This document shows positions 17,224 to 25,301 of a DNA stretch of 44,834 nt, in pieces. This stretch comes from Parvibaculum sp. Lineage in GTDB: Bacteria > Pseudomonadota > Alphaproteobacteria > Parvibaculales > Parvibaculaceae. The translations under genes were made by a program, and so were the position numbers. The DNA is taken from the NCBI RefSeq assembly GCF_002684405.1, contig NZ_NYVD01000080.1, forward strand, positions 1 through 44,834, in the 5' to 3' direction. The notes beneath the pieces were generated by a model that worked only from the letters and a program-made list of their open reading frames with translations, did not search any database and was not told where the DNA came from. The first letter of the stretch is position 1. Each line of letters begins with the position of its first letter.

Positions 17224-18369
17224 CTAGCCGCCGGTCCCCAATATACCGTTCAGCAGTCCCCCCACCGGCTCGCCCACCACGGGGAGCGAGGAGATCGCGT
17301 CGGTGACCGGAGAGAGCGCCCCCGTTACCGGCGACAGCGCGTTTGTCCCGGAGGTCGAGCCGCCGGTTACCGGCGAAAGCACATTGTTGATTGCGGATAC
17401 CGGGTCACCCGATACGGGGAGCCCCGTACCGCCTTGCCCCGTGAGGCCGCCCAGAACATCGCCGATCACAGGCACGCTGCCCAGCGCGTCGGACACCGGC
17501 GTCAGAACCGTGTTCAGACCATCGCCGACAGGGCTGGAGTTCCCGGCCACAGCGCCCAGAACGCCGGAGACGGTGTTCCCTACCGCGCCAAGCGGTGCCT
17601 GGCCTTCAGGCAACGCATTGCCAAGAACCCCGGCATCGCCACCGCCCAGAAGGCCGCCCACGACGCCGCCCAAGGGCAGAACGCCCGCCGTCAGATCGGA
17701 CCCGAGAAGGTCAGCGACCAAGCCGGACTGTCCGGTGATGCCAAGCGATGCCTGCCCGGCAAGGGCTGTCGTAAGCTGGCCGAGCGGCAGGTTATCCGTC
17801 GCCGGGGCAAGAAGCCCCTTGGTCGGATTGTCCCCGAGGACGCTGCTGAGCAGCCCGTCATTGCCGCCCGCGATATTCGACGCGATCAGCCCCTGGCCGC
17901 CGAGAAGGTCGCCCCCTACATCGCTACCGAGAAGATCGGCGACGACACCGCCTTCACCGGTGAGCCCGAGGCCGCCGGGCAGGATAACGCCGTCGCCCGT
18001 CCCGGCCAGCGCACCCGCGATTTCAGGCACGATGCCATCTGTCTCCGCGCCCGGTTTCGTTCCCAGAATACCCGCAAGCTGGGGAAGCGTTTGCTCGATC
18101 ACGCCACCTATGGGGTCCGATCCCGTCAGACCGTCAAGGACGCCGCCATCGCCTGTCACGCCGAGGCCATCGACGGGAACGCTACCCTCCGAAAGAGAAC
18201 CTGTGGAAGCCGGCGTTACCGACCCACCGCTCTGATTGGTCGCATATCCGCTTCGCGCGGCGCCGCCGCCGACCTCGGAGGACATCGAAATGCTGTCCGT
18301 ACCACAGGCCGACAGCCCCGCGCAAAGAAGCGTCAGAGCCATTGTTCTGGTAAATTTCGGTGTCGACAT
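17224..18369 (-). CDS. Glycine-rich repetitive lipoprotein
   Basis: 381 aa. Start at 18369 behind GGGAGGG. Lipobox LSAC (C22). The rest is low-complexity, rich in Gly, Leu, Val and Ser. Three copies of a motif like LG(V/L/I)TG(D/E/Q)xG(V/L)xxxLxGSD occur at about 69-85, 134-150 and 209-225 (spacing 65 and 75), and LSPVTG-type repeats at about 331-358. Automatic pipelines may call such proteins collagen-like, but there is no continuous Gly-X-Y register. Likely anchored in the outer membrane and possibly exposed. Convergent with the TpsB-type gene, divergent from tadG. Function unknown. Confidence 0.75.
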   Translation of the reverse strand: MSTPKFTRTMALTLLCAGLSACGTDSISMSSEVGGGAARSGYATNQSGGSVTPASTGSLSEGSVPVDGLGVTGDGGVLDGLTGSDPIGGVIEQTLPQLAGILGTKPGAETDGIVPEIAGALAGTGDGVILPGGLGLTGEGGVVADLLGSDVGGDLLGGQGLIASNIAGGNDGLLSSVLGDNPTKGLLAPATDNLPLGQLTTALAGQASLGITGQSGLVADLLGSDLTAGVLPLGGVVGGLLGGGDAGVLGNALPEGQAPLGAVGNTVSGVLGAVAGNSSPVGDGLNTVLTPVSDALGSVPVIGDVLGGLTGQGGTGLPVSGDPVSAINNVLSPVTGGSTSGTNALSPVTGALSPVTDAISSLPVVGEPVGGLLNGILGTGG

Positions 18370-18632
18370 AACGCCCTCCCTAAGCCCGTCGGCGAAATTC
18401 TTCCGCCTGCTGTCTGCTGACTTCCTTGATAGGACGGGAAAGCGCTCTTGCGTGTTGCGATCTGTGGCTTTGTGTGAGCGAAGTGACCATCTGCCATGCT
18501 CCGGCTACAGAGGATCACCTTTAAAGACAAAACACACGGCTCGCAGGCGGGCAGGATGCCTTAATCTGGCGCCTGGGCCATTCACCTTATGTCAATCATG
18601 GTTTATGAAACTGGCTTCAGGAGGAGTTCAGC

Positions 18633-20366
18633 ATGAAGCGGTCGCTCATTTCGCTATGGGGCCGGTTCGCCGCCGACGAAAGGGGAGCCATCTCCATTCT
18701 TGCGGTCGGCGCGATCGTGGCTGCCATCGGGGTTTCGGTGATCGTGATCGATGCGGGCTCCCTGCTCTATGCCAAACGCCAGCTTCAGGCGGCCACAGAC
18801 GCCGCCGCCATGTCCGCGGTGCGTGACATCGGCAAAGCCGGCGGAAACCCGACGGCACGCGCCGAGGCAGCGCTGTCTGCCAATGGTTTCGATAGCCCCA
18901 AAAGCCTTCAGGTCGTATCAGGCGGCTACGATGCGGATGAAAGCACCGCTGCGGCCGACCGCTTCGATGCGACGGCCGGCACGGACAACGCCGTGAAGGT
19001 CATGACGAGCATCGACTCGCCCACCTATTTCGCTCAATTTTTCGGCGTTCCCGGCATCTCGGAAGTCTATGCGGAATCGACCGCCGCAATGGTGAACCAG
19101 GCATCGATATCGGCTGGGACGGGTCTTGCGTCGCTCAATGATGGCATTGCGAACAATCTCCTGACCGCGCTGCTCGGGACAGCCATCAACCTCTCCGCCG
19201 CGAATTACCAGGGTTTGGTCGACACGAAAATCGATGCCCTCGCCTTTCTCGATGCGCTGGCGACGCAAATCGGTGTCAGCGGCACATATGGCGACCTGCT
19301 GAGCGCCGATGCGTCTGTCGGCGACATCGTGAATGCCGCGCTCGATGTGCTGACGTCCGGAGATACCAGCCAGTCCTCCGGCAATCCGGTGGCCGCGCAA
19401 CAGGCCCTCAACGCGCTGCCGGGAAGCGCGCTCAATGCATTGAACCTTTCGGTCAGTGCCGTCGTCGATGCTTCGGAATTGCAGAACCGGAAGATCGGCA
19501 ACATCATCAAGACAGGGACAAACGACCTCAAGGTGAATGTCTACGACCTGCTCATCGCGGCCGTGATGGGACAAGCAAACGGGCAAACGATCGATCTGGG
19601 GCCAACCGTCAGTGTCCCAATTACGGGGACCAGCATCAGCACGCGTATCGCCATAGGCGAACCGCAAGCCTCTTCGAAAGTCGGTCCGGTCGGCATTCAA
19701 GTCAAAACCGCGCAAGTTCGAATTGCTTTGGACGCCACTATTGCATCAGTCGACATCGGACTGATTTCTACAAATATTTCTCTCCCGATATATCTGGAAT
19801 CCGCTTCGGGCACCGCAACGATCTCCGCAATCCCATGCAGCCGCAATGGCACGATGGTGAGCGTCACTGGCACGACAGGTGTAGCCAAAGCGAAGGTTGG
19901 CGCGATTGACGATGCAACCCTAAATAATTTCGGTAGCTCGCCCACTCTCAGCGATCCGGAAATTGCTCGATTGAAGGCAATCGGAATTACGTTAGCTGCT
20001 ATCTCTGCATCGGCTGACGCCCAACTCGGCCAGGGGGGACCTTCGACTAAAGACTTCACTCAAAACGAAATCGACAATGGTACGTTGAAGACCGTCAGTT
20101 CAAGCGTCGGCCTTTCTACTTTGCTCTCCAGTCTGGTTAGCAATCTCAATCTGAGTGTGAATGTACTAAATTCAGGTCTGTTGAGTTCGCTCGTTGGCTT
20201 GTCTGCCAATGCGATTAAAACGACTGTCTCTCTTGCCGTAGTCCCTCTCATCAGCGCCCTAGAAACCCCTATCGACCAACTCCTCGCCACCCTCGGCGTA
20301 CAGATCGGCACACTTGATATGGGTGTAAACGGGACGAGCTGCGGGGTGCCCAGGCTGGTGGGCTGA
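18633..20366 (+). CDS. tadG: TadG-like pilus assembly protein
   Basis: 577 aa. Start behind AGGAGGAG (about 18619-18626). The N-terminal Tad domain (PF13400) is clear: DERGAISILAVGAIVAA (15-31), a membrane helix to about 42, then AKRQLQAATDAAAMSA (47-62). The long C-terminal part is Ser/Ala/Leu-rich and probably periplasmic, with two late cysteines. TadG is a pseudopilin-like component of the Tad system. It is on the strand opposite to the main tad operon and about 3.8 kb away, so separately regulated. From about 19,740 the codons become AT-richer than in the first two thirds, hinting at a mosaic C-terminus. Confidence 0.85.
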   Translation: MKRSLISLWGRFAADERGAISILAVGAIVAAIGVSVIVIDAGSLLYAKRQLQAATDAAAMSAVRDIGKAGGNPTARAEAALSANGFDSPKSLQVVSGGYDADESTAAADRFDATAGTDNAVKVMTSIDSPTYFAQFFGVPGISEVYAESTAAMVNQASISAGTGLASLNDGIANNLLTALLGTAINLSAANYQGLVDTKIDALAFLDALATQIGVSGTYGDLLSADASVGDIVNAALDVLTSGDTSQSSGNPVAAQQALNALPGSALNALNLSVSAVVDASELQNRKIGNIIKTGTNDLKVNVYDLLIAAVMGQANGQTIDLGPTVSVPITGTSISTRIAIGEPQASSKVGPVGIQVKTAQVRIALDATIASVDIGLISTNISLPIYLESASGTATISAIPCSRNGTMVSVTGTTGVAKAKVGAIDDATLNNFGSSPTLSDPEIARLKAIGITLAAISASADAQLGQGGPSTKDFTQNEIDNGTLKTVSSSVGLSTLLSSLVSNLNLSVNVLNSGLLSSLVGLSANAIKTTVSLAVVPLISALETPIDQLLATLGVQIGTLDMGVNGTSCGVPRLVG

Positions 20367-20369
20367 CAG

Positions 20370-20395
20370 TGCATATTCACGCGCACTCATATGCA
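20370..20395. promoter_or_regulatory. Inverted repeat between tadG and a receiver gene
   Basis: TGCATAT (20370-20376) and ATATGCA (20389-20395) with a 12-nt spacer, 44 nt before the next start codon. No T-run follows, so an operator is as likely as a terminator. Confidence 0.3.
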
Positions 20396-20439
20396 ATAAG
20401 CTGCAAGACTGACTGTCTCGGTTAGGGTCGGAGTTCCCC

Positions 20440-20874
20440 ATGGGCGACAAAACGGAAAATACGAATATGCAGGACGAAGTCGCCCTCAAGCGCATCATGA
20501 TCTGCGACGACGATCTCGATTTCGCCGAAGAGTGCTCCGATGCCCTGCGGGCACGCGGCTACGATGTCGTTCTTCGGACACCAAAGTCGGATTTCGAGGA
20601 GATCGTCAAGGCCTACAGGCCACAAATACTGCTTCTCGATCTCTATATGCCGGGGCTCGACGGATATGAAATCCTCAAGATAATTGCCGACCGCCCTTCC
20701 CTTCACGACATAAGCATCGTTGTGACCTCGGGCGCTGAAGAGCCGCTCATGCGCGGCATCGAAGCTCAATGCCAGGCTTACGGATTGCGGCTTCTGGGCA
20801 TCTGCCCCAAACCTGTCGACCTGTCGGTACTCGACGGCATTCTGGCGCGAGACGATGCGCATGTCCGGAACTGA
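20440..20874 (+). CDS. Single-domain response regulator (receiver only)
   Basis: 144 aa; GGAG at about 20429-20432 supports the start. Receiver fold with acidic residues CDDDLD (23-28), phosphoacceptor D67 in LLLDLYMPGLDG, T96/S97 and K124 (CPKP). No output domain, so it works by protein contact or as a phosphate relay. It follows tadG by 73 nt on the same strand and may be cotranscribed with it. The partner kinase is unknown. Confidence 0.85.
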   Translation: MGDKTENTNMQDEVALKRIMICDDDLDFAEECSDALRARGYDVVLRTPKSDFEEIVKAYRPQILLLDLYMPGLDGYEILKIIADRPSLHDISIVVTSGAEEPLMRGIEAQCQAYGLRLLGICPKPVDLSVLDGILARDDAHVRN

Positions 20875-21040
20875 AGCTCTTCGTCCAGGCGCCTGTTTGT
20901 CTCAGATGTGTCAATTCCGAGCGAAACGATTCAGGCCCTTTTAACGACCTCTATGCCTAAATGGTGTGAAGCGTCCCCGGCTATCCACACAACAACTGTG
21001 GCGCGGAACCGGGCCTTCAACCAGAACGGCATGACGAACA

Positions 21041-21415
21041 ATGCAGTCTCCCATTCTCATCGCGGATGACGATCCTGAGCAGCTTCAGGAGATCAGCGAA
21101 TTCCTCGCGCGGCGCGGTTTCGATACCCTCACCGCGGGCGATGGCCATGAAGCTGTGGAGATGATCGTGCGGGAGCAGCCGCGCGTGCTGATCCTCGATG
21201 TGAATATGCCGGGATGGGATGGTGTGCGCGTGGCGCAGGCTGCGCGCGGGCTCGACCACCGGATCATCGTCATCCTGATGACGGGCGACAATGATGCGCA
21301 TTTCCGCGCGAGCCTGGCCGATTGCGGGGCGGTGGAAGTATTCCACAAACCCGTCCAGATCCAGCATCTCGTGAAATTTCTGGAAGACTCGCTGGGTCAG
21401 CGCGCCTGCGCATAG
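21041..21415 (+). CDS. Single-domain response regulator (receiver only)
   Basis: 124 aa. Receiver residues intact: ADDDPE (8-13), D53 in LILDVNMPGWDG, T81 (MTGDND) and K103 (HKPVQ). No clear Shine-Dalgarno; start chosen because the fold begins immediately. Second CheY-like gene in a row with the one at 20440, though the two differ substantially in sequence. Likely a signalling relay; role unknown. The 166-nt gap before it holds only a small CCACA/TGTGG hairpin near 20985-21001. Confidence 0.85.
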   Translation: MQSPILIADDDPEQLQEISEFLARRGFDTLTAGDGHEAVEMIVREQPRVLILDVNMPGWDGVRVAQAARGLDHRIIVILMTGDNDAHFRASLADCGAVEVFHKPVQIQHLVKFLEDSLGQRACA

Positions 21416-21461
21416 CCACGCAGACGCGCTTCGATTTCATTCAATCCGCAGGACCGAAAGT

Positions 21462-21968
21462 TCAGCTCTCCGCGCCACGGCGAAGAATCGAATAGAGCTG
21501 ATCATAGAGACGACGAGCCATATCGGGCTGTTCGTTCTCCATCGCGTCGAGACGCTCCAGCATGCTGCGCGCCGTAAGATATGCGACGGAGAGTTTGCGG
21601 CTGACCTGTGAATTGCTCAGCTGCTGGCCGCGAATACGCGTCAGATAATACAGCCGCACCCAGGCCGACACCGGCAGACGCGAACGGTGAAGCTGCGTTC
21701 CCGACGTCACGCTGTACTGGCTCGCCCGGCAAGCCTTGCACGTCCAAAGCCCCGGCCGGGTGGTCAGGCGGGACGCCGCCTGCTCCGCACCGCAATTCGG
21801 ACAAACCGGCCCGCCTGGCCAACGGGCTGCTTCAAGGATCGCGCGGCAATCCTCCTCCGACTCGAGAATATCGCCAATCGTACGATGGCGTTCCGTGTAC
21901 CCATTGCCCGTCATGCCAGTGGAGTTCGGCTGGTGGGGCACCTGAAAAGGCATGTAATCACTCTGCAT
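21462..21968 (-). CDS. IS1595-type zinc-ribbon/HTH protein without a transposase catalytic domain
   Basis: 168 aa. Residues 34-85 match the N-terminal module of IS1595-family transposases (EEDCRAILEAARWPGGPVCPNCG...LWTCKAC), with zinc ligands C56, C59, C77 and C80, followed by an HTH-like stretch (LSNSQVSRKLSVAYLTARSMLERL, 117-140). The chain then ends with a basic helix and no DDE domain; the DNA after its stop codes for nothing similar and no terminal repeats are seen. Either a truncated IS remnant or a domesticated DNA-binding protein. An intact reading frame and normal ending favour the latter. Confidence 0.75.
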   Translation of the reverse strand: MQSDYMPFQVPHQPNSTGMTGNGYTERHRTIGDILESEEDCRAILEAARWPGGPVCPNCGAEQAASRLTTRPGLWTCKACRASQYSVTSGTQLHRSRLPVSAWVRLYYLTRIRGQQLSNSQVSRKLSVAYLTARSMLERLDAMENEQPDMARRLYDQLYSILRRGAES

Positions 21969-22338
21969 TCGTCATCCGTCCCGGTTTGGCGAATTCAGGT
22001 CCCGGGGCCGTCACGCAACGGGTGAGAGATCGCTGCGATAACGGACCCCGGGCACAAGCTGTCTCAAATTCCTTGACCGGGGACCGTTCCCGCTTGCCGG
22101 ATGCATCCGACGAACCGCGCTTGGTGAGTGGGGGGCTCTACTGGTTCGCCTCACCGGCCGGCAACAGGTGGTCCTGATCCGGTTTTGATGTGACAGCTTG
22201 TTCGAATTCCTTTCGACCTAAAGGTTCTCTATCCGCGATTGAGTTTGTTCACGGAACATGGACAGGTCATTGGGAATTCCGTCGAGTTATGTGACCTGCG
22301 TTGAGGCGGTCGACACACACGAATTCGTACAGTCTGCC

Positions 22339-22362
22339 CGGAAACCGCCATATAGGTTTCCG
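22339..22362. promoter_or_regulatory. Perfect inverted repeat upstream of the K+ channel gene
   Basis: CGGAAACC-8 nt-GGTTTCCG, 8-bp perfect arms, ending 92 nt before the channel start. Candidate operator for the channel/antiporter pair, or a terminator. The rest of 21969-22454 shows no credible gene. Confidence 0.4.
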
Positions 22363-22454
22363 CCGAAAAACAGCCCGGGAAGCGCCTATCTACGCCCTGC
22401 GTGAGTTGTTGTAGGATGCGATTCCAAAGGATTCAGACGAGGTCGCCTCACGGC

Positions 22455-23234
22455 ATGCTCAAAACAAGTCACACACTCAAGGCGCGGCTCGAAACGCTCT
22501 ATCTCGGGAATAGCCGGCAAGCCGTCGCCTTTCGCTATGCCCTGCTTGCGTTCGACGTGGTGACAATCGGCTTTTTCGTCGTCTCTTCCTTCATGGAATA
22601 CAACACATGGATGATCGCGGCGGACCTTCTGATCGGCGCGGTGCTGGCGGTCGACTTCGCCGCGCGCCTGGTCGTTGCACGCAACAAATGGCAATACCTA
22701 GTCGAGCTGGAAACGCTGGCCGACATCATCGTGATCTTCAGCCTTCTCAGTGTTGCCATCGCCGGGAATTTCGCATTTCTCCGCGTATTGCGCGCGCTAA
22801 GGCTTCTGCGCTCCTATCACGTCTTGTCGGAGGTGAGGCAGCGCTATGCCGTGTTCGTACGCCACGAAGCCGTCATTCAGGCCATCGTCAATCTTCTGGT
22901 CTTCATCTTCGTCGTGACGGCTGTGGTCTATGTCATCCAGAAACCCATCAACCCGGCCATCGGCAACTATATCGACGCGCTCTATTTCACCGTGACGACA
23001 CTGACGACCACCGGGTTCGGCGATATCACCCTGACAGGAACGTCGGGACGCCTGCTTGCCGTCATCATCATGGTTTTCGGCGTGGCCCTGTTCTTGCGGC
23101 TCGCACAAACCATATTCCGCCCTCAGAAGGTTAAATACACCTGTCCGGATTGCGGACTGAACCGCCACGACCCGGACGCCGTTCATTGTAAACATTGCGG
23201 CCGCGTTATCATGATCGAGACCGAAGGCGAGTAA
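22455..23234 (+). CDS. Voltage-sensor-type potassium channel with C-terminal zinc ribbon
   Basis: 259 aa. Start at 22455 chosen because the conserved part begins there; GTG 22401 and ATG 22416 are in-frame alternatives and no Shine-Dalgarno is decisive. Six membrane helices are visible: S1-S3 (about 27-105), an S4 with regularly spaced arginines (R110, R113, R116, R119), S5 (about 141-161), pore with filter TTTGFGD (184-190), S6 (about 199-218). The short cytoplasmic tail holds C230-P-D-C233 and C245-K-H-C248, a rubredoxin-like zinc ribbon. Likely a K+ channel in the inner membrane. An antiporter gene follows 39 nt later. Confidence 0.9.
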   Translation: MLKTSHTLKARLETLYLGNSRQAVAFRYALLAFDVVTIGFFVVSSFMEYNTWMIAADLLIGAVLAVDFAARLVVARNKWQYLVELETLADIIVIFSLLSVAIAGNFAFLRVLRALRLLRSYHVLSEVRQRYAVFVRHEAVIQAIVNLLVFIFVVTAVVYVIQKPINPAIGNYIDALYFTVTTLTTTGFGDITLTGTSGRLLAVIIMVFGVALFLRLAQTIFRPQKVKYTCPDCGLNRHDPDAVHCKHCGRVIMIETEGE

Positions 23235-23273
23235 TCGCCGCCGCCCCTCTTTCGACACTGCCAGAAAGCATTC

Positions 23274-25136
23274 ATGCCCGACAATCTCGACACCGGCCTT
23301 GTCATCGCCCTCATCGTCGCCATCGGCATCGCCGCCCAGTGGTTTTCCTGGTGGGTGAAACAACCGGCCATCCTCGTGCTCCTTCTGGCAGGCTTGCTGG
23401 CCGGGCCGGTACTCGGTCTTTTCGATCCCGATGCGCTTTTCGGCGATCTCCTCTTTCCCGCCGTTTCGCTGGGTGTTGCCGTCATCCTTTTCGAGGGGAG
23501 CCTGACACTCAAATTCAGGGAGATCCGGGGACATGGTCAGGTCGTTACACGGCTTGTCACGGTCGGCGCCCTTGTGTCGATGCTGCTGATTGCACTGGCC
23601 GCCTGGGCGCTCGGCATTTTCTCCTGGAAGGTCGCACTTCTTTTCGGCGCGCTCGCCTCCGTTACCGGACCGACCGTTATCGTTCCTATCCTCCGGACCG
23701 TTCGGCCCACCAGATCGCTCGCCAATATTCTGCGCTGGGAGGGCATCCTGATCGACCCGCTCGGTGCGCTGGCCGCGGTGGTCATCTTCCAGCTCGTTGC
23801 GCTCGGGACCAGACAGGTGGAGGACCTGTTGCTCGCGGTAGAGATTTTCGGTGCCGGAATCGGACTCGGTATGGCCGCCGCCTTCGGCCTTTCCTTCATC
23901 ATGCGGCGCCATGTCCTGCCGGACTATCTGCACAATGTGACGACCCTGGCTGTGGTGCTGCTGACCTTTTCCCTCGCCAACGCGCTGGCCCACGAGTCCG
24001 GACTGCTGGCCGTCACCGTGATGGGGGTTATCCTCGCCAATACGAAAGACGTAAATACGGACGATATTCTCGACTTCAAGGAAAGCCTGACCGTCCTGCT
24101 TACATCGGTTCTGTTCATCGTGCTGGCGGCGCGCGTTCCGGCTTCGGCCTTCGAGATGAACTGGACCATCACCGGTGCCCTTCTCGGCTTCATCATCTTC
24201 GTTGCGCGTCCGGTGGCCGTGATGATTTCAACGATTGGAAGCGATCTGCCCTGGCCGGAACGGATCGTACTGTCATGGATCGCACCGCGCGGCATCGTGG
24301 CCGCCGCCGTGTCGGCCCTCTTCGCTATCGAACTGGAACGAGCCGGGGTCGAGGGGGCCGACATCCTTGTTCCCGTCACCTTCGCAGTGATCGTCGTCAC
24401 CGTTTTCGTGCAGGGTCTGACGGCCCGGCCCTTCGCCCGGTTGATGAAGGTCGCGGATCCGGAAGCCCGTGGCGTGTTGATCCTCGGCGGCAATCCGCTG
24501 GCCCAGGCTGTCGCCCTCAGCCTGAAGAAGCTCGACATCGATGTCATTCTTTCCGACACCTCATGGGATCAGATCAGGAAGGCCCGTATGGCCGGGCTTC
24601 GCACCTATTTCGGTACCGTCGTATCCGACGATGCCGACCGGCGTCTCGACCTCGTCGGCATTGGCGAGTTGCTTGCGCTGTCCCACCGGGCACCGCTCAA
24701 CGCGCTGGCCTGCATGCGCTATGCAGGCGAATTCGGATCCGGCAACGTGTTCAATATTCGTCTGGCCGACCAGGCTGAAAGCGCCACCACGCCCGCGGGA
24801 CGCGTTCTCTTCAAGGATGACGTGACGCTCGAAAGACTGGAGGGGCTGATCGTCAAGGAAGGCTTCGAAATACGGCACACAAAACTGACGGAGGAGTTCG
24901 GCTTCCAGCAAATGCTGGACTCTCAATCAGAAGACAGTGTGCTGCTCTATGGCGTCTCGAATGAAGGTGTCGTCTATCCCTTCGCCGAAGACCGGACCTT
25001 CCGCGCGACTGCCGGATGGCGCATCGCCTATCTGGGACATCCCGATCATTCGACCAGGGAAGACACGGAAAAGTCTGCCGCCGAGCGGGCGCGTGCGCAT
25101 CTCTGCGAGGAACTCCCCAAGCCTCTTCCGGATTGA
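23274..25136 (+). CDS. CPA-type cation:proton antiporter with RCK/TrkA-N-like domain
   Basis: 620 aa. About 12 membrane helices over residues 8-395, with family motifs FEGSLTLKF (73-81), ASVTGPTVIVPILR (128-141), EGILIDPLGA (156-165, with candidate ion-binding D161) and WIAPRGIVAAAVSALF. The C-terminal part from about 398 resembles a TrkA-N/RCK nucleotide-binding fold (GVLILGGNPLAQAVALSLKK), but the glycine motif is imperfect, so NAD(H) binding is uncertain. It exchanges Na+ or K+ for protons across the inner membrane. Cotranscription with the K+ channel suggests K+/pH homeostasis. Confidence 0.9.
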   Translation: MPDNLDTGLVIALIVAIGIAAQWFSWWVKQPAILVLLLAGLLAGPVLGLFDPDALFGDLLFPAVSLGVAVILFEGSLTLKFREIRGHGQVVTRLVTVGALVSMLLIALAAWALGIFSWKVALLFGALASVTGPTVIVPILRTVRPTRSLANILRWEGILIDPLGALAAVVIFQLVALGTRQVEDLLLAVEIFGAGIGLGMAAAFGLSFIMRRHVLPDYLHNVTTLAVVLLTFSLANALAHESGLLAVTVMGVILANTKDVNTDDILDFKESLTVLLTSVLFIVLAARVPASAFEMNWTITGALLGFIIFVARPVAVMISTIGSDLPWPERIVLSWIAPRGIVAAAVSALFAIELERAGVEGADILVPVTFAVIVVTVFVQGLTARPFARLMKVADPEARGVLILGGNPLAQAVALSLKKLDIDVILSDTSWDQIRKARMAGLRTYFGTVVSDDADRRLDLVGIGELLALSHRAPLNALACMRYAGEFGSGNVFNIRLADQAESATTPAGRVLFKDDVTLERLEGLIVKEGFEIRHTKLTEEFGFQQMLDSQSEDSVLLYGVSNEGVVYPFAEDRTFRATAGWRIAYLGHPDHSTREDTEKSAAERARAHLCEELPKPLPD

Positions 25137-25174
25137 GCACCAATGGCCCGAGACGACGGACCGCATCTTCATGG

Positions 25175-25189
25175 TTAATTTTACGTTAA
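25175..25189. promoter_or_regulatory. Perfect CtrA-type site (TTAA-N7-TTAA)
   Basis: TTAA-TTTTACG-TTAA, 113-127 nt upstream of the DUF6600-like gene and in the only AT-rich stretch of this gap. It matches the full CtrA consensus known from Caulobacter and rhizobia. It is palindromic, but only the plus-strand gene lies downstream. Confidence 0.55.
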
Positions 25190-25301
25190 TTTGCCGTTTT
25201 GCCGACACGCTTTCAGGGATATAAGGGTCACAGGGGTACGTCATTCGACGCGAAAGCGGCGGTTCGCCGGGTATGACCGGTAGAACAAACTGAGGCGTGA
25301 A

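Noticed and set aside
17224-18369. Collagen-like protein label
   Set aside because: Glycines do not follow a Gly-X-Y triplet register.
21462-21968. Complete insertion sequence
   Set aside because: No DDE catalytic domain, no terminal inverted repeats and no target duplication seen.
21608-22177. 189-codon plus-strand frame
   Set aside because: Opposite the zinc-ribbon protein with its intact CxxC motifs; low-complexity translation and no Shine-Dalgarno.
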